A DNA stretch of 6,305 bases from JAOUEA01 sp035711865 (GTDB taxonomy: Bacteria > Actinomycetota > UBA4738 > HRBIN12): positions 1-6,305 of the forward strand of contig DASTBT010000135.1 of the NCBI GenBank assembly GCA_035711865.1, in the 5' to 3' direction. Both the position numbers and the translations under genes were made by a program. The notes under the pieces are model-generated. The model saw only the letters and a list, made by a program, of their open reading frames with translations, made no database searches and was not told the origin of the DNA. This document shows positions 5,156 through 6,305 of this stretch, piece after piece. The stretch's first letter is position 1; the number at the start of each line of letters is the position of its first letter.

Positions 5156-6305
5156 ATGATGCGACTTCGCCGCATGACGGCGGGGGTCCGCGTGCGGACG
5201 ACCGTCGCGGCCGTGCTGGTCGTGGGAGCGGCACTCATCATCGCGACCGTGGTGATGGAGATCAGGCTCAGGAACACGCTCAGGAAGAGCATCGAGGACG
5301 CCGCGGTGCTCACGGCCGAGAGCATCGCGGGCGCCATCGAGCACGGCACGATCATGCCCGTGATCGAGACCGGCGACGCAGACGAAGAGTTCGTGCAGGT
5401 CGTGGACCCGGCCGGCGTCGTCGTCGCTGCCACGGAGAACCTCATCGGCCGGACCCCCGTCGCTGAGATCGACGGAGGAGATAGCAGGGTCGTCGAGGAC
5501 CTGCCCTTCGAGGAGGGCGAGGGCGCGTTCATGGTGGTGGCGGCCCCGGTAACGACGGACGCCGGAAGCCGAACGGTCCTGGTGGGTCGGGCCCTCGAAC
5601 CGGTCGACGAATCGACCGAAGCCGTCGCCGGGTTCCTCGTGGTCGGCATCCCCGTGTTGCTCGTCGTCGTGGGGGCCGTGACGTGGGCCGTCGTCGGACG
5701 TGCGCTGGCTCCGGTGGAGTCGATCCGCAGCGAGGTCCAGACGATCTCTGGCGATCAGTTGAGTCAACGGGTGCCCGTGCCGGAGGCAGACGACGAGATC
5801 GCGCACCTCGCGACGACGATGAACGTCATGCTCGACCGTCTCGAGGAGGGACGGGACCGCCAGCGCCGGCTCGTCTCCGACGCCTCGCACGAACTCCGAT
5901 CGCCGATCGCGGCGATCCGGCAGCATGCGGAGGTCGCCCATGCCCACCCCACCGAGTCTGATGTGAGGGAACTCGCGGAGGTCGTGCTCGCAGAGGACCT
6001 GAGGCTGCAGCGGATGGTGGAGGATCTCTTGCTCTTGACACGCATCGACGAGGGCACGCTGGCGCTGCGACGCGCGGAGGTGGACCTCGACGACATCGTG
6101 CTCGAGGAGGCGTCGCGACTGCGTGCTTCCGAGATCGATCGCCGGATCGACAGCAGAGCCGTCTCGGCCGGCCGCATCCACGGCGACGCAGCCCATCTCG
6201 AACGCCTCGTCCGCAACCTCATCGACAACGCGATCCGCCACTCCGACACCACGGTGACGTTGTCGCTCAGGGAGGCCGGGCCAGAGGTCGTGTTCACTGT
6301 CGACG
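5156..6305 (+). CDS. Membrane sensor histidine kinase, HAMP type (3' end outside window)
   Basis: 383 codons are present and the frame is open at the right edge. Order: a basic cytoplasmic tip, TM1 about 16-34, an extracytoplasmic sensor of about 124 residues (35-158), TM2 about 159-180, HAMP linker about 181-233 (GRALAPVESI..., DEIAHLATTMNVMLDRLE), then the dimerisation helix with the H box SDASHELRSPI and phospho-acceptor H245. The ATPase N box RNLIDNAIRHS (353-363, N358) lies close to the edge; the G boxes are missing. The kinase senses an external signal and phosphorylates the regulator encoded 13 nt upstream; GGAGG at 5145-5149 precedes the ATG by 6 nt. A second ATG follows directly (5159), so the start could shift by one codon. 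The sensor has no Cys and one His (H63) but about 25 Asp/Glu against 8 Arg/Lys. Signal unknown. Confidence 0.94.
   Translation, partial: MMRLRRMTAGVRVRTTVAAVLVVGAALIIATVVMEIRLRNTLRKSIEDAAVLTAESIAGAIEHGTIMPVIETGDADEEFVQVVDPAGVVVAATENLIGRTPVAEIDGGDSRVVEDLPFEEGEGAFMVVAAPVTTDAGSRTVLVGRALEPVDESTEAVAGFLVVGIPVLLVVVGAVTWAVVGRALAPVESIRSEVQTISGDQLSQRVPVPEADDEIAHLATTMNVMLDRLEEGRDRQRRLVSDASHELRSPIAAIRQHAEVAHAHPTESDVRELAEVVLAEDLRLQRMVEDLLLLTRIDEGTLALRRAEVDLDDIVLEEASRLRASEIDRRIDSRAVSAGRIHGDAAHLERLVRNLIDNAIRHSDTTVTLSLREAGPEVVFTVD

Noticed and set aside
4420..5649. 409-codon open frame on the minus strand across the regulator and kinase genes
   Set aside because: It is antisense to two unmistakable genes. 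Its protein is low in complexity and rich in Ser, Thr, Arg and Asp, as expected from the mirror of GC-rich codons, with no recognisable motifs.
5027..6241. 404-codon open frame on the minus strand opposite the kinase
   Set aside because: It lies opposite a kinase with intact H and N boxes. Its composition (His, Arg, Asp rich) is that of a GC-rich antisense shadow.

Overview
The window is GC-rich, apparently chromosomal DNA that is almost entirely coding. High GC, wall-to-wall G/C third positions, short actinobacterial-looking proteins and a lipoprotein adaptor with no visible outer-membrane partner suggest an Actinomycetota-type (monoderm) bacterium. This is an inference; no rRNA or marker gene is present to confirm it.

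Layout: two divergent transcription units flank a regulatory intergenic region of 392 bp (4076-4467). Leftward (minus strand) runs a tight efflux operon. It begins with a complete heavy-metal-efflux-type (CzcA/CusA-like) RND permease (4075-896). A 143-residue lipoprotein follows (887-456), resembling only parts of an RND periplasmic adaptor. The N-terminal 142 codons of a second, paralogous RND permease (428 to the left edge) come last. The first junction is 8 nt, with the stop codon embedded in the next Shine-Dalgarno; the second is 27 nt with its own good Shine-Dalgarno. Rightward (plus strand) lies a two-component system: an OmpR/PhoB-family response regulator (4468-5142) and, 13 nt downstream, a membrane histidine kinase (5156 to the right edge). 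The kinase is cut off after its N box.

The arrangement matches metal- or envelope-stress efflux loci in which a CusRS/CzcRS-like pair controls the divergent RND operon. The substrate cannot be read from the sequence. The most interesting features are (i) the RND-lipoprotein-RND order with a very reduced adaptor, suggesting a heteromeric transporter; (ii) unusual residues in the TM4 and TM10 motifs of the complete RND protein; and (iii) an intergenic region rich in symmetry. That region includes a 7-4-7 bp direct repeat of the geometry used by OmpR/PhoB regulators just upstream of the regulator gene, and a 46-bp nested inverted repeat nearer the middle. No tRNA, rRNA, CRISPR, insertion sequence or convincing terminator was seen.
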